Position numbers and translations under genes: made by a program. The notes under the pieces were generated by a model. It did no database searches and was not told where the DNA came from. It saw only the letters and a program-made list of their open reading frames with translations. Positions 8,945 to 17,787 of a DNA stretch of 64,000 nucleotides are shown here, one piece after another. Origin of the DNA: Streptomyces sp. HD (GTDB lineage: Bacteria > Actinomycetota > Actinomycetes > Streptomycetales > Streptomycetaceae); contig NZ_JAQMYP010000009.1 of the NCBI RefSeq assembly GCF_028369295.1, positions 1 through 64,000 of the forward strand, written 5' to 3'. Position 1 is the stretch's first letter; each line of letters starts with the position of its first letter.

Positions 8945-9124
8945 GAGGGTGATGGCCTGGGATGGGCACTGCTCGACGGCCTCCCGCACCTGCGGGTCGT
9001 CGCCGCTGTGCTCGCGCCCCGGTCGCACCACCCCGTACTCGTCCACGAAGTCGAAGACCGCCGGGGCGCGGTGCACGCACTCGGCAGAGCCGTAACAGAG
9101 GTTCGGGTCGATGGAGACCTTCAT
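8936..9124 (-). CDS. Ferredoxin, [3Fe-4S]/single-cluster type
   Basis: 62 residues, a small electron carrier of the kind that feeds actinobacterial P450s. Ligands C10, C16 and C53-P are present (CYGSAEC...QCPSQAI). Position 13, the fourth ligand of the [4Fe-4S] type, is Ser, which fits a [3Fe-4S] cluster. It lies 63 bases behind the amidohydrolase on the same strand, so the two are probably co-transcribed. No P450 adjoins it; its redox partner may be encoded elsewhere. Confidence 0.88.
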   Translation of the reverse strand: MKVSIDPNLCYGSAECVHRAPAVFDFVDEYGVVRPGREHSGDDPQVREAVEQCPSQAITLTE

Positions 9125-9187
9125 CCGCGCTCCCGTCGTGGACCGTGGCCGGGTTACACGACTGGACTGCCCGGCGGGGGAGCGTGC

Positions 9188-10441
9188 TCAACCCTCCTGA
9201 TCGGACTGATCTGACCGGTCGAAGGGAAGTTCCAGCATCCGGATCGCGTTTCCGCGCAGCAGCTTGTAGGCGACCTCGTCGGGGAGCCCGCCGACGTGCT
9301 CCTCGGCGACCCGCTTCGTCTCCGGCCAGGTCGAGTCGACGTGCGGATAGTCCGTCTCGAAGGTGGCGTTGTCGACGCCGACGGTCTCGATCGCCTCGAT
9401 GCCGTGCTTGTCCCGGAAGAAGCAGCAGAAGATCTGCCGGTAGTAGTACGTCGACGGCGGCTCCGGGATCAGGTCCTTCACGCCGCCCCACGCCCGGTGC
9501 TCCTCCCAGACGTCGTCCGCACGCTCCAGGGCGTACGGGATCCAGCCCATCTGGCCCTCGCTGTAGGCGAGTTTGAGCCGGGGGAACTTCACCAGCACCC
9601 CGGAGAAGAGGAAGTCCATCATCGACGCCATGGCGTTGTTGAAGCTCAGCGAGGCCTGCACGGCGGGCGGGGCGTCGGGGGACGCGGCCGGCATCTGGGA
9701 GGAGGACCCGATGTGCATGTTGACGACCGTGCCGGTCTCCTCGCAGGCCGCGAAGAACGGGTCCCAGTAGCCGGAGTGGATGGACGGCAGCCCGAGGTAG
9801 GTGGGGATCTCGCTGAAGGTGACGGCCCGCACGCCCCGGGCCGCGTTGCGGTGGATCTCCGCCACGGCCAGGTCGATGTCCCACAGCGGGATCAGACACA
9901 GCGGGATCAGCCGGCCGCCGCTGTCGCCGCACCACTCCTCGACCATCCAGTCGTTGTAGGCGCGCACACAGGCGAGCCCGACCTCCTTGTCCTTGGCCTC
10001 GGCGAAGGTCTGGCCGCAGAAGCGGGGGAAGGTCGGGAAGCAGAGCGAGGCCTCGACATGGTTGACGTCCATGTCCTCAAGGCGTGCCTTCGGGTCCCAG
10101 CAGCCGCGCCGCATCTGCTCACGGGTGATGCCGTCGAGCGTCATCTCGTCCCGGCTGAATCCGACGGCCGCGATGATGCGCTTGTACGGGAACAGATCGC
10201 CCTCGTACTCCCACCAGTCGGTGAGCTGGCCGTCCGGGTCGGTGGTGAACCGGTACTTGCCGCCGACGTACGCGAGTTCGCCGATCCCGGCGGTGAGGGG
10301 CTTGGGGCCACGGTCCCGGTACTTGGCCGGGAGCCAGGTCTCGAAGAGGTGCGCGGGTTCGATCACGTGATCGTCCACGCTGATGACCTTGGGCAGGTCC
10401 TTGGTGCTGCGGTCGGTGGTGCTGCGATCGGCGGTCGCCAC
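9188..10441 (-). CDS. Amidohydrolase family 2 (ACMSD-like) metal enzyme
   Basis: 417 residues, a TIM-barrel hydrolase or decarboxylase of the aminocarboxymuconate-semialdehyde decarboxylase group. Metal and active-site motifs seen: DDH at 23-25 (SVDDHVIEP), H243 (NMHIGSSS) and D364 (ETDYPHVDSTWP). Members act on aromatic or steroid-like acids; the substrate here cannot be told. It precedes the ferredoxin gene in a likely two-gene operon. A palindrome 39-63 bases upstream suggests control by a TetR-type repressor not encoded in this window. Confidence 0.82.
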   Translation of the reverse strand: MATADRSTTDRSTKDLPKVISVDDHVIEPAHLFETWLPAKYRDRGPKPLTAGIGELAYVGGKYRFTTDPDGQLTDWWEYEGDLFPYKRIIAAVGFSRDEMTLDGITREQMRRGCWDPKARLEDMDVNHVEASLCFPTFPRFCGQTFAEAKDKEVGLACVRAYNDWMVEEWCGDSGGRLIPLCLIPLWDIDLAVAEIHRNAARGVRAVTFSEIPTYLGLPSIHSGYWDPFFAACEETGTVVNMHIGSSSQMPAASPDAPPAVQASLSFNNAMASMMDFLFSGVLVKFPRLKLAYSEGQMGWIPYALERADDVWEEHRAWGGVKDLIPEPPSTYYYRQIFCCFFRDKHGIEAIETVGVDNATFETDYPHVDSTWPETKRVAEEHVGGLPDEVAYKLLRGNAIRMLELPFDRSDQSDQEG

Positions 10442-10479
10442 GTCTGGCCCCCTCGTCCCGGCAGGCGGACCGTCCGACC

Positions 10480-10504
10480 CAGATCTGACGGTCCATCAGA
10501 TTTG
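10480..10504. promoter_or_regulatory. Palindromic operator before the amidohydrolase gene
   Basis: CAGATCTGA (10480-10488) and TCAGATTTG (10496-10504) are inverted copies, 8 of 9 matching, with a 7-base spacer. Size and position fit a TetR-family operator. Confidence 0.45.
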
Positions 10505-10539
10505 GGTTTCAGGTTAGGGGTGCCGCCCGAGGACGGCAA

Positions 10540-10712
10540 GGGCCCATCCGGTCGACGCGAAGGTCGAGCGGAAGGGGCTGCCGGGCCTCGCGCGTGCCGC
10601 CGGCATCCCCGGGGTGATCGAACTGGCGGAGATAATCCGGGAGTTGAGGAACGAGCTGAACGCGGCGCTGGCGGACGGGTCGGCCACGCCGGTGCGGTTC
10701 GAACCGGGTGTC
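10540..10712 (+). pseudogene. Fragment resembling a trypsin-co-occurring (Trypco2) domain
   Basis: An open frame without a good start gives GVIELAEIIRELRNELNAAL followed by ATPVRFEPG, which recalls the N-terminal half of Trypco2 domains (ELAxAIxxLRxEL...RFELG). The expected beta-rich second half is missing; the frame turns Gly/Arg-rich after EPG. Trypco domains accompany trypsin-like proteases and STAND proteins in predicted conflict systems. I treat this as a decayed fragment. It could also be chance. Confidence 0.35.
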
Positions 10713-10767
10713 AGGGGTACGCGGGGTCCCGGAGGCGGGTACCGGGCGGAGATCCGGCCCCACGGCG

Positions 10768-11586
10768 TCAGTTGTTCCAGCTCTCGTCGTACGGATCCTT
10801 CGGCGCCGTCACCGGCTTCGCCTCCGTGACCTCGATGAACGGGATGGGGCCGCCGTTGACCGGGTCCTCGGCGCGGCGCGGGGTGTAGGTGCCGGTGATC
10901 CGCAGCCAGGTGTCCGGTTGCAGGACCGGTGGGACCTGGCCGGTGAGGGCGACCTTGACCGGCTGGGCGTCTGCGGCACAGCAGTTGAGGGCCATGCGGA
11001 CCAGGTAGGGGGTGCCGTCGCGGTCCAGGGCGAGGAAGCCGGTGAGCTGGACCCGGCGGTCGTGGAGGGTGCGGCCGTGGTCGTAGACGGCACGGCCCGC
11101 GTAGTCGACGACACTGAGGGGCAGGGGGTCGGCGGCGGGGAGGGCCGGGTAGGCGAGGGGTTCCTGGAGGGCGGTGCCGGTGCGGGTGGCGCTGTAGGAA
11201 CCGAGGGCGGGTGGGGCGACCAGGATCAGGGCGAAGAGGGGGAGGACCAGAAGCCAGGCGACTCGGGGTTCGGGGTGCGAGTGCTCGGCGTCCTGGTCGT
11301 GGGCGGCCTGCACCTGGGCCTGCTTGCGGGCCTGCACCTGGGGCTGCTTCCGGGCCTGCTCCTGGACATGCTCCTGGGCCTGTTCGGGTGTCCGCTTCTC
11401 GCGGTGTGCCCGCTTCCGTTCGTACCAGATCGTCGCCACCGCCGCCGCGATCAGTACCGCGCCGGCCGCCAGCACCAGGGGGCGCAGGCCCTGTTTGACG
11501 TAGCGCAGGTAGAGGTCGGTGGTGCCGGCGTGGAGGAGGGACGCGCCGAGCAGGAACAGGACCGCGGACTGGGCCTGGCGGTTCAC
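10768..11586 (-). CDS. TIGR03943-family membrane protein (YcgQ-like)
   Basis: 272 residues. Two N-terminal membrane segments (SAVLFLLGASLLHAGTT; RPLVLAAGAVLIAAAV) are followed by a charged Gln/Lys-rich stretch (about residues 60-95), a third segment (WLLVLPLFALILVAPPAL) and an extracellular OB-like domain with the conserved NCCAAD. The GTG start overlaps the permease stop by four bases (GTGA), so translation is coupled. The pair matches the YcgR/YcgQ permease system, whose substrate is unsettled; metal transport is often proposed. Confidence 0.78.
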   Translation of the reverse strand: MNRQAQSAVLFLLGASLLHAGTTDLYLRYVKQGLRPLVLAAGAVLIAAAVATIWYERKRAHREKRTPEQAQEHVQEQARKQPQVQARKQAQVQAAHDQDAEHSHPEPRVAWLLVLPLFALILVAPPALGSYSATRTGTALQEPLAYPALPAADPLPLSVVDYAGRAVYDHGRTLHDRRVQLTGFLALDRDGTPYLVRMALNCCAADAQPVKVALTGQVPPVLQPDTWLRITGTYTPRRAEDPVNGGPIPFIEVTEAKPVTAPKDPYDESWNN

Positions 11587-12641
11587 AGGATCACCCACCC
11601 CGTGAGTACCGATACGGCCACCGCGAGCGCGAAGGTGGCCGGGGCGAAGCGCAGGGCGAAGGCGCGGCCGAAGGTGCCCGCCTGCATCGCGAACAGCTTG
11701 AGGTCGATCATCGGGCCCACGACGAGGAAGGTGAGCCGGGCCGTCAGTGAGAACTGCGACAGTGACGCCGCCACGAACGCGTCCGCCTCCGAACAGATCG
11801 ACAGGACGACGGCGAGGACCGCGAGGGCGAGGACCGACAGCACGGGGTTGTCGGCCGCCACGCGCAGCCAGCTCTCCGGGGCGACCGCCTTGAGGGTGGC
11901 CGCGGCCATCGCGCCGATCACCAGGAAGCCGCCCGCGTGCATCACGTCGTGCCGGACGGAGCCCCAGAAGGCCTCGCCCTTGCTCTGGCCCTCGTGGGAC
12001 GGATGGGAAGGCGGCTTCAGCCAGTCGGTGCGGCCCAGGCGCAGCCACAGCCAGCCCATCGCGCAGGCCACCAGCAGGCTCGCGACCAGGCGGGCGAGGA
12101 CCATCTCCGGATTGCCGGGGAAGGCGACCGCCGTGGCCGTCAGCACGATCGGGTTGATCGCCGGGGCGGACAGCAGGAAGGCCAGGGCCGCGGCCGGGGT
12201 CACCCCACGCCGGACCAGCGCCCCGGCCACCGGCACGGACGCGCACTCGCAGCCCGGCAGCACCGCGCCCGCCGCCGAGGCGACCGGGACGGCGAGGGCG
12301 GGGCGGCCGGGCAGGGCACGGGCGAAGAAGGACGGCGGGACGAACACCGCGATCGCCGCCGAGAGCAGCACGCCGAGGACCAGGAAGGGCAGCGCCTGGA
12401 CGATCACCGCGACGAACACCGTCGTCCAGCTCTGCATGACCGGTGCGGAGAGCGCGCGGCGGATCGGGCTCTGCAGCAGGACCAGCGTCAGGAGCAGCAT
12501 GGTGAGGAAGAGAGGGGAGTTGAGCTGCCGGCCCTCCTGGGTGGTCCGCCGGGGGTCCCTGCGGTCGTCGGTCCCGCCGTCCGTTCCCGGCGGGGTCTGC
12601 GAGGCCTGCGACGCCTGCGGGGCCGCTTTGGTGGTCGCCAC
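11583..12641 (-). CDS. Permease of the DUF318/ArsP-like family (YcgR)
   Basis: 352 residues, about eight membrane helices. The family signature is seen in PGCECASVPVAGALVRRGV, and its two-repeat form in VVGPMIDLKLFAM. An N-terminal polar tail of about 45 residues precedes the first helix. The GTG start lies 11 bases after GGAGG. It is the first gene of a two-gene operon with the YcgQ-like protein. ArsP relatives export organoarsenicals, but this branch is not characterised; substrate unknown. Confidence 0.8.
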   Translation of the reverse strand: MATTKAAPQASQASQTPPGTDGGTDDRRDPRRTTQEGRQLNSPLFLTMLLLTLVLLQSPIRRALSAPVMQSWTTVFVAVIVQALPFLVLGVLLSAAIAVFVPPSFFARALPGRPALAVPVASAAGAVLPGCECASVPVAGALVRRGVTPAAALAFLLSAPAINPIVLTATAVAFPGNPEMVLARLVASLLVACAMGWLWLRLGRTDWLKPPSHPSHEGQSKGEAFWGSVRHDVMHAGGFLVIGAMAAATLKAVAPESWLRVAADNPVLSVLALAVLAVVLSICSEADAFVAASLSQFSLTARLTFLVVGPMIDLKLFAMQAGTFGRAFALRFAPATFALAVAVSVLTGWVIL

Positions 12642-12775
12642 GGGCGAGGTACCTCCGGTGGTGCGGAAGGGCGCTGGTTTCCCTCCCCTCCGATACGGGC
12701 GGAGGGGCCCGGGCGTTCAGCTGCGGAACGGCCGTTTCTGGAACCACCCGTCACTTTCAGGCAGTCTTTCCCCTC

Positions 12776-14743
12776 GTGGGGAGCGTTCCGAATCAGGGCT
12801 TGGCGAGTGACACCACCGCGCACATGGTGGTGTGCGGCGACGACGGGCTCGCGCACCGGCTGGCCGCCGAGTTGCGCGGGGTGTACGGCGAGCAGGTCAC
12901 GCTCGTCGTGCCGCCCTCCGAACGCACGGAACGACCACCGGTCGTGGGCCGGGCCCGGGCCGCGTCGGCGGCGCTGCTGGACCGGATGGTCAGCGCGGCC
13001 GTCAACCGGGCGGGCGGCGGTGCCGGGGCCGGCGGCGAACCGGCCGGGAGCGTACGGGTGGTGGAGGCCGCGGAGGCCACCGAGGCCAAGCTCGCCGAGG
13101 CGGGCGTGGAACGGGCCGACGCGCTCGCCCTCGTCTATGACGACGACGAGACCAACATCCGCGCCGCCCTCACCGCCCGCCGCCTCAACCCCCGGCTGCG
13201 GCTCGTCCTGCGCCTGTACAACCGCCGGCTGGGACAGCACATCGAGGAACTCCTCGACCAGGCCGCCACGTTGGCGACCGGCGTCGGGGACGCGGGGCTG
13301 GACGCCTCCACCACCGTGCTGTCCGACGCCGACACGGCCGCCCCCGCGCTGGCCGCGACCGCCGTCGTCGGCACCACCAAGGTCGTACAGACGGACGGCC
13401 TGCTGCTGCGTGCCGTGGAGCGCCCGCCGCTGCGGCCCGGTCAGTCACCTCCGTCCGGGCTGGCCACGCTGGCCGTGCTGTCCAGCAACGACCCGGCCGT
13501 AGCGGACGGTTCGGACGGCAACGGGGAGCAGGGGCCGCTGCTGCTGCCGGACGCGGCGGCCGTGCGGGAGGCCAGGGGGCGGGGGACGGTCGTCCTGGAG
13601 CAGGTCTCCTACGCCGGTCCCTCGATGCCGTCGACCGGGGGCGGGCGCGGTCTCGTGCCGTCGTTCGGCTCGCTGTTCTCGCGGCGGCTCAGGTGGTCGC
13701 TGGCCGGGCTGGTGGGGTGTGTGGCGGCGTTGGCCGTGGCGCTGACGGTGGTGACCGGTGAACACCCGCTCTACGCCACCTACATGACCCTCCTCGACCT
13801 CTTCGCCATCAACGAACCCGCACTCCACCAGAACCTGGCTCGGCAGATCCTTCAACTCCTGTCCGGGCTGATGGGCCTGCTGCTGCTTCCGGTGCTGCTG
13901 GCCGCGGTCCTTGAGGCACTGGGTACGTTCCGCACCGCGTCCGCGCTGCGCAAACCGCCGCGTGGGCTGGGTGGCCATGTGGTGCTGCTCGGGCTGGGGA
14001 AGATCGGCACCCGGGTGCTGACCCGGCTGCGGGAGCTGAACATTCCCGTGGTGTGCGTCGAGGCCGATCCCGATGCGCGCGGGCTCGCCACCGCTCGGCG
14101 GCTGCGGGTGCCGGTGGTGCTCGGGGACGTCACCCAGGAGGGCGTCCTGGAGGCGGCCAAGATCCATCGGGCGCATGCGCTGCTGGCCGTGACCAGCGCG
14201 GACACGACGAACCTTGAGGCCGCGCTGTACGCACGGTCCGTGCGCCCCGATCTTCGTGTGGTCCTGCGGCTGTACGACGACGACTTCGCCACCGCCGTGT
14301 ACCGCACCCTGCGTGCCGCGCACCCCCATGCGTCCACCCGCAGCCGGAGCGTGACGCATCTGGCCGCGCCCGCGTTCGCCGGGGCGATGATGGGGCGGCA
14401 GATCCTGGGGGCGATTCCCGTGGAGCGGCGGGTGCTGCTGTTCGCTGCCGTGGACGTGGCCGGCCATCCGCAACTGGAGGACAAGACCGTGGGCGATGCC
14501 TTCCGGCCGGGCTCCTGGCGGGTGCTCGCGCTGGATCGGACGCCTCGGGAGGAGCGCCGGGAGGAACCGGCGGCAGAGGAGTCCTACGAGGACAACCGGG
14601 CCGGCGACGGGGCGTCGGGGTGGGAGTGGGACCTGCCGGACACTCACGTGCTCCAGAGGAACGACCGGGTCGTACTGGCCGCCACACGGCGGGGGTTGGC
14701 AGAGCTGCTGGGGAGGCGGTCGCGGGAGCGGGCGGGAGCGTAG
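12776..14743 (+). CDS. NAD-binding TrkA/RCK-type protein with two membrane helices
   Basis: Up to 655 residues; TTG 12800 or the Met at residue 17 are other possible starts. The order is a divergent Rossmann/RCK domain (MVVCGDDGLAHRLAAELRG), two membrane helices near the middle (RWSLAGLVGCVAALAVAL; LLSGLMGLLLLPVLLAAVL) and a classical RCK-N domain (HVVLLGLGKIGTRVLTRL, with GxGxxG) plus a C-terminal RCK-C-like part. The layout is that of Castor/Pollux-type or prokaryotic K+ channel-like proteins. It is divergent from the permease gene, separated by 134 bases without a recognised operator. Confidence 0.75.
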   Translation: MGSVPNQGLASDTTAHMVVCGDDGLAHRLAAELRGVYGEQVTLVVPPSERTERPPVVGRARAASAALLDRMVSAAVNRAGGGAGAGGEPAGSVRVVEAAEATEAKLAEAGVERADALALVYDDDETNIRAALTARRLNPRLRLVLRLYNRRLGQHIEELLDQAATLATGVGDAGLDASTTVLSDADTAAPALAATAVVGTTKVVQTDGLLLRAVERPPLRPGQSPPSGLATLAVLSSNDPAVADGSDGNGEQGPLLLPDAAAVREARGRGTVVLEQVSYAGPSMPSTGGGRGLVPSFGSLFSRRLRWSLAGLVGCVAALAVALTVVTGEHPLYATYMTLLDLFAINEPALHQNLARQILQLLSGLMGLLLLPVLLAAVLEALGTFRTASALRKPPRGLGGHVVLLGLGKIGTRVLTRLRELNIPVVCVEADPDARGLATARRLRVPVVLGDVTQEGVLEAAKIHRAHALLAVTSADTTNLEAALYARSVRPDLRVVLRLYDDDFATAVYRTLRAAHPHASTRSRSVTHLAAPAFAGAMMGRQILGAIPVERRVLLFAAVDVAGHPQLEDKTVGDAFRPGSWRVLALDRTPREERREEPAAEESYEDNRAGDGASGWEWDLPDTHVLQRNDRVVLAATRRGLAELLGRRSRERAGA

Positions 14744-14752
14744 GCCGTTCCT

Positions 14753-14896
14753 CGCCCCCGCCGCCCCTGCCCGTCCCATCCCCCAGGGGTGCTGCCCCTT
14801 CGACCCCGCCGGGGCTGCCGCCCCAGACCCCGCTCCGGCCCTTGAAGGGCCTTGTCCTCAAACTCCCCCAGAGGGGGCACCCCCGGACGGGCTGGA
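14753..14896. repeat. Streptomyces intergenic repeat, copy 1
   Basis: It shares long stretches with 47412-47513 in opposite orientation: CGCCCCCGCCGCCCCT, the hairpin CGGCCCTTGAAGGGCC, TTGTCCTCAAAC and GGACGGGCTG. The GGCCCTTGAAGGGCC stem probably terminates the NAD-binding gene and the convergent peptidase. A small CTCCCCCAGAGGGGGCACC palindrome interrupts it. Confidence 0.75.
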
Positions 14897-14929
14897 ATGC
14901 GTGACCTGCGTGGGCATGGCCGGGGACGC

Positions 14930-16771
14930 TCAGTTCGTCAAATGCCGCTCCGCGAAGTCCAGTTCCAGCCGTACCTGCTTGATCCGCTCGTCCACCACCA
15001 GTGACCCGTGCCCGGCGTCGTAGCGGTACACCTCGTGGGTCGCGCCCCGGGCCTTCAGGCGCTTCACATAGTTGTCGATCTGGCGGATGGGGCAGCGCGG
15101 GTCGTTCACGCCCGCCGAGATGTAGACCGGGGACGTCACCTGGTCGACGTAGGTCAGCGGTGACGACACCTCGTAGCGCTCCGGTACCTCCTCCGGGGTG
15201 CCGCCCAGGAGGGTGCGGTCCATGGCCTTCAGGGCTTCCATCTCGTCGTGGTACGCCGTGACGTAGTCGGCGACCGGGACCACCGCGATGCCCAGGGTCC
15301 AGGCGTCCGGCCGGGTGCCGAGGCCCAGGAGGGTGAGGTAGCCGCCCCAGGAACCGCCGGTCAGGATCAGGCGGGTCGGGTCGGCGAGGCCCGATGCCAC
15401 CGCCCACGCGCGGACCGCCTCGATGTCCTCCAGCTCGATCAGGCCGACCCGGTGCTTGAGGGCGTCCGTCCAGGCTCGGCCGTAGCCCGTCGAACCGCGG
15501 TAGTTGACGCGGACGACCGCGTAGCCGTGGTCCACCCAGGCCGCGGGGCCCGCCGCGAACGAGTCGCTGTCGTGCCAGGTCGGGCCGCCGTGGATGTCGA
15601 AGACGGTCGGGAACGGGCCCACCGCCCCCGCCGGCCGCTGCACCAGGGCGTGGATGCGGCCGCCCGGGCCCTCCACCCACACGTCCTCCACCGGGACCGA
15701 GCCGGGGGACTTCATGCCGGGCGGGTCCAGGACCACGCGGCCCGTCGTCGAGCGCACCGTCGACGGCTCCGCCGCCGACGACCACAGGTACTCCACGCTG
15801 CCGTCCGGGCGGGCCGTCGCGCCGGACACCGAGCCCGCCGGGGTCGGGATCCGCTCCAGCTCACGCCGGGCCAGGTCGTAGCGGAACAGCTCGCTGCGGG
15901 CCTCGAAGCTGTGCACGATGAGCAGACCGGTCCCGTCCGGGTACCACTCCGCGCTCACGTCACCGGGCAGCTCCAGCGCGAGGTCCGTCTCCTCGCCCGT
16001 CGCCACGTCCCACACCAGCGGCTCCCAGCGGCCGCGCCTCTGGTGGCCGATGAGCAGGCGTGCGTCGCCGTCCACCGGGGCGAAGCCCAGGACCTCCAGG
16101 CCCAGCTCCTCGGTGCCGCCCTTGGTGTCGTCGAGCTCGGCGACCGCCGTGCCGTCGGGGCGCAGGACACGCAGGGCCGAGTGCATCGCGTCGCCGTGCT
16201 CGGTGTGCTCGACGGCGATCAGCGTGCCGTCGTAGGAGAGGTCGCCCACGCCCGCCGACTCACGGTGGCGGTAGATCTCCACCGGGGGCTCGCCGGCCCG
16301 GGCGAGATGGATCGTCGTGCCGTCCTCGTCGGTCGAGCGGCCCACGATCGCCGTACGGCCGTCCCGGGCCAGGGCCAGGCCCGCCGGGTACGACGGGTCC
16401 AGGCCCGGTGCCGCGAGCTCGTCCTCGCCGCCGTCGAACCGCTGGCGGCGCCAGACGCCGAACTCGTCGCCGTCCTTGTCGTCGAACCACCAGATCCACG
16501 CGCCCTCCGGGGAGAGCACGCCGTCCGTCGTGCCGTTCGGCCGGTCGGTCACCTGGCGCTGCTCGCCCGTCGCGCGGTCCCAGGCGTACAGCTCGTAGGT
16601 CCCTGTGGCGTTCGACACGAACAAGGAGCGGTCCGGAGCGTCCTCCGCCCAGTCGGGCAGCGACACCCTGGGCGCCCGGAAGCGCTTCTCCCAGTCCGGC
16701 ATGTCCTTGTCCCGCACGGCCTTGTCCCGCATGTCGTGATCCCGTGAGTCGGACCCGTGGCTCTCAGTCAT
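14930..16771 (-). CDS. S9 family prolyl oligopeptidase-like peptidase
   Basis: 613 residues from ATG 16771. The N-terminal 360 residues form the beta-propeller seen in acylaminoacyl peptidases and DPP-like enzymes; the C-terminal alpha/beta hydrolase holds GGSWGG with Ser about 474, NDPRCPIRQID (Asp about 555) and AGHGSL (His about 587). No signal peptide, so cytosolic. It is expected to trim short peptides. It is divergent from the methyltransferase gene across a 70-base gap. Confidence 0.88.
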   Translation of the reverse strand: MTESHGSDSRDHDMRDKAVRDKDMPDWEKRFRAPRVSLPDWAEDAPDRSLFVSNATGTYELYAWDRATGEQRQVTDRPNGTTDGVLSPEGAWIWWFDDKDGDEFGVWRRQRFDGGEDELAAPGLDPSYPAGLALARDGRTAIVGRSTDEDGTTIHLARAGEPPVEIYRHRESAGVGDLSYDGTLIAVEHTEHGDAMHSALRVLRPDGTAVAELDDTKGGTEELGLEVLGFAPVDGDARLLIGHQRRGRWEPLVWDVATGEETDLALELPGDVSAEWYPDGTGLLIVHSFEARSELFRYDLARRELERIPTPAGSVSGATARPDGSVEYLWSSAAEPSTVRSTTGRVVLDPPGMKSPGSVPVEDVWVEGPGGRIHALVQRPAGAVGPFPTVFDIHGGPTWHDSDSFAAGPAAWVDHGYAVVRVNYRGSTGYGRAWTDALKHRVGLIELEDIEAVRAWAVASGLADPTRLILTGGSWGGYLTLLGLGTRPDAWTLGIAVVPVADYVTAYHDEMEALKAMDRTLLGGTPEEVPERYEVSSPLTYVDQVTSPVYISAGVNDPRCPIRQIDNYVKRLKARGATHEVYRYDAGHGSLVVDERIKQVRLELDFAERHLTN

Positions 16772-16841
16772 GGCCCCATAGTGCCTGGCCCGACCGACAA
16801 TTCGCTGGCGAGGCCCCCGGCCTGTGGATAGCTTCGCCACC

Positions 16842-17702
16842 ATGAGTTCCACCACCCCGCCAGACATCCCGGCAGACATCCCCGCAGCGCTTCCCCCCGA
16901 CTGGAACGAGGCCAACCGCTCGCTCTGGAACGAACGGGTCCCGCTGCACGCCGCCGGTTCCTTCTACGACCTCGACGGCTTCCGCGCCGGCGCCGACCCG
17001 CTGCGCGACTTCGAGCTGGCCGAGGTTGGGGACGTCACCGGCCGGTCGCTGCTGCACCTGCAGTGCCACATGGGCCAGGACACGCTGTCCTGGGCGCGGC
17101 GCGGCGCCGCCCGCGTCGTCGGCCTGGACTTCTCCGAACCGGCCGTCGAAACCGCCCGCGGCCTCGCCGCCGACCTCGGCCTCGGCCCGGACCGTGCCGC
17201 CTTCGTCGCGGCCGACGTGTACGACGCGGCCGACGCCGTGCCCGACCCGGCGTACGACATCGTCTACACCGGCGGCGGCGCCCTGTGCTGGCTGCCCGAC
17301 CTGCGCCGCTGGGCCGAGACGGCGGCCTCCCTGGTCGCGCCGGGCGGGTTCCTCTATCTCGCCGAGTTCCACCCCGTCACCGATGTCCTCGACGACGAGA
17401 CCGGCTCCCGGGTCGTCCGCGACTACTTCGACCGCGACGCCCAGGTGTGGGACGTCCCCGGTACCTACGGCTCCGACCGCACCGACACGGTCCACAACCG
17501 CAGCGTCGAGTGGCAGCACCCGGTCGGCGAGGTCGTGACCGCGCTCGCGGCGGCCGGGCTGCGCATCGAGTTCCTGCACGAGCACGACGTCTCGCTGTTC
17601 CGCCGGTTCGAGAACTTCGAGAAGCAGGGCGACCACTACCGCTTCCCGGCGGGACGGCCGCGGATTCCGCTCATGTACTCGCTGCGGGCTCGCAAGGACT
17701 GA
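16842..17702 (+). CDS. SAM-dependent class I methyltransferase
   Basis: 286 residues. SAM motif I is LLHLQCHMGQD, with VVGLDFSEPAVETAR as the acidic loop and APGGFLYLAEFHP as the post-IV region. The sequence belongs to the small-molecule methyltransferase group; the substrate is unknown. ATG 16842 is preferred to the GTG at 16824. A weak GGATAG precedes it. The next gene on the strand follows after 37-85 bases. Confidence 0.82.
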   Translation: MSSTTPPDIPADIPAALPPDWNEANRSLWNERVPLHAAGSFYDLDGFRAGADPLRDFELAEVGDVTGRSLLHLQCHMGQDTLSWARRGAARVVGLDFSEPAVETARGLAADLGLGPDRAAFVAADVYDAADAVPDPAYDIVYTGGGALCWLPDLRRWAETAASLVAPGGFLYLAEFHPVTDVLDDETGSRVVRDYFDRDAQVWDVPGTYGSDRTDTVHNRSVEWQHPVGEVVTALAAAGLRIEFLHEHDVSLFRRFENFEKQGDHYRFPAGRPRIPLMYSLRARKD

Positions 17703-17787
17703 TCCGGCAGTACGGGCACCGGGGCCTGCGACACGGGCCGTGACCCCGCGGCCCGGCCCTCCGCAGGAGCCCCGTACCGTTGAGGGC

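Noticed and set aside
10708-12810. A 700-codon open frame antisense to the permease pair
   Set aside because: Low-complexity Gly/Val/Arg text; the minus strand has two coupled membrane proteins with family motifs.
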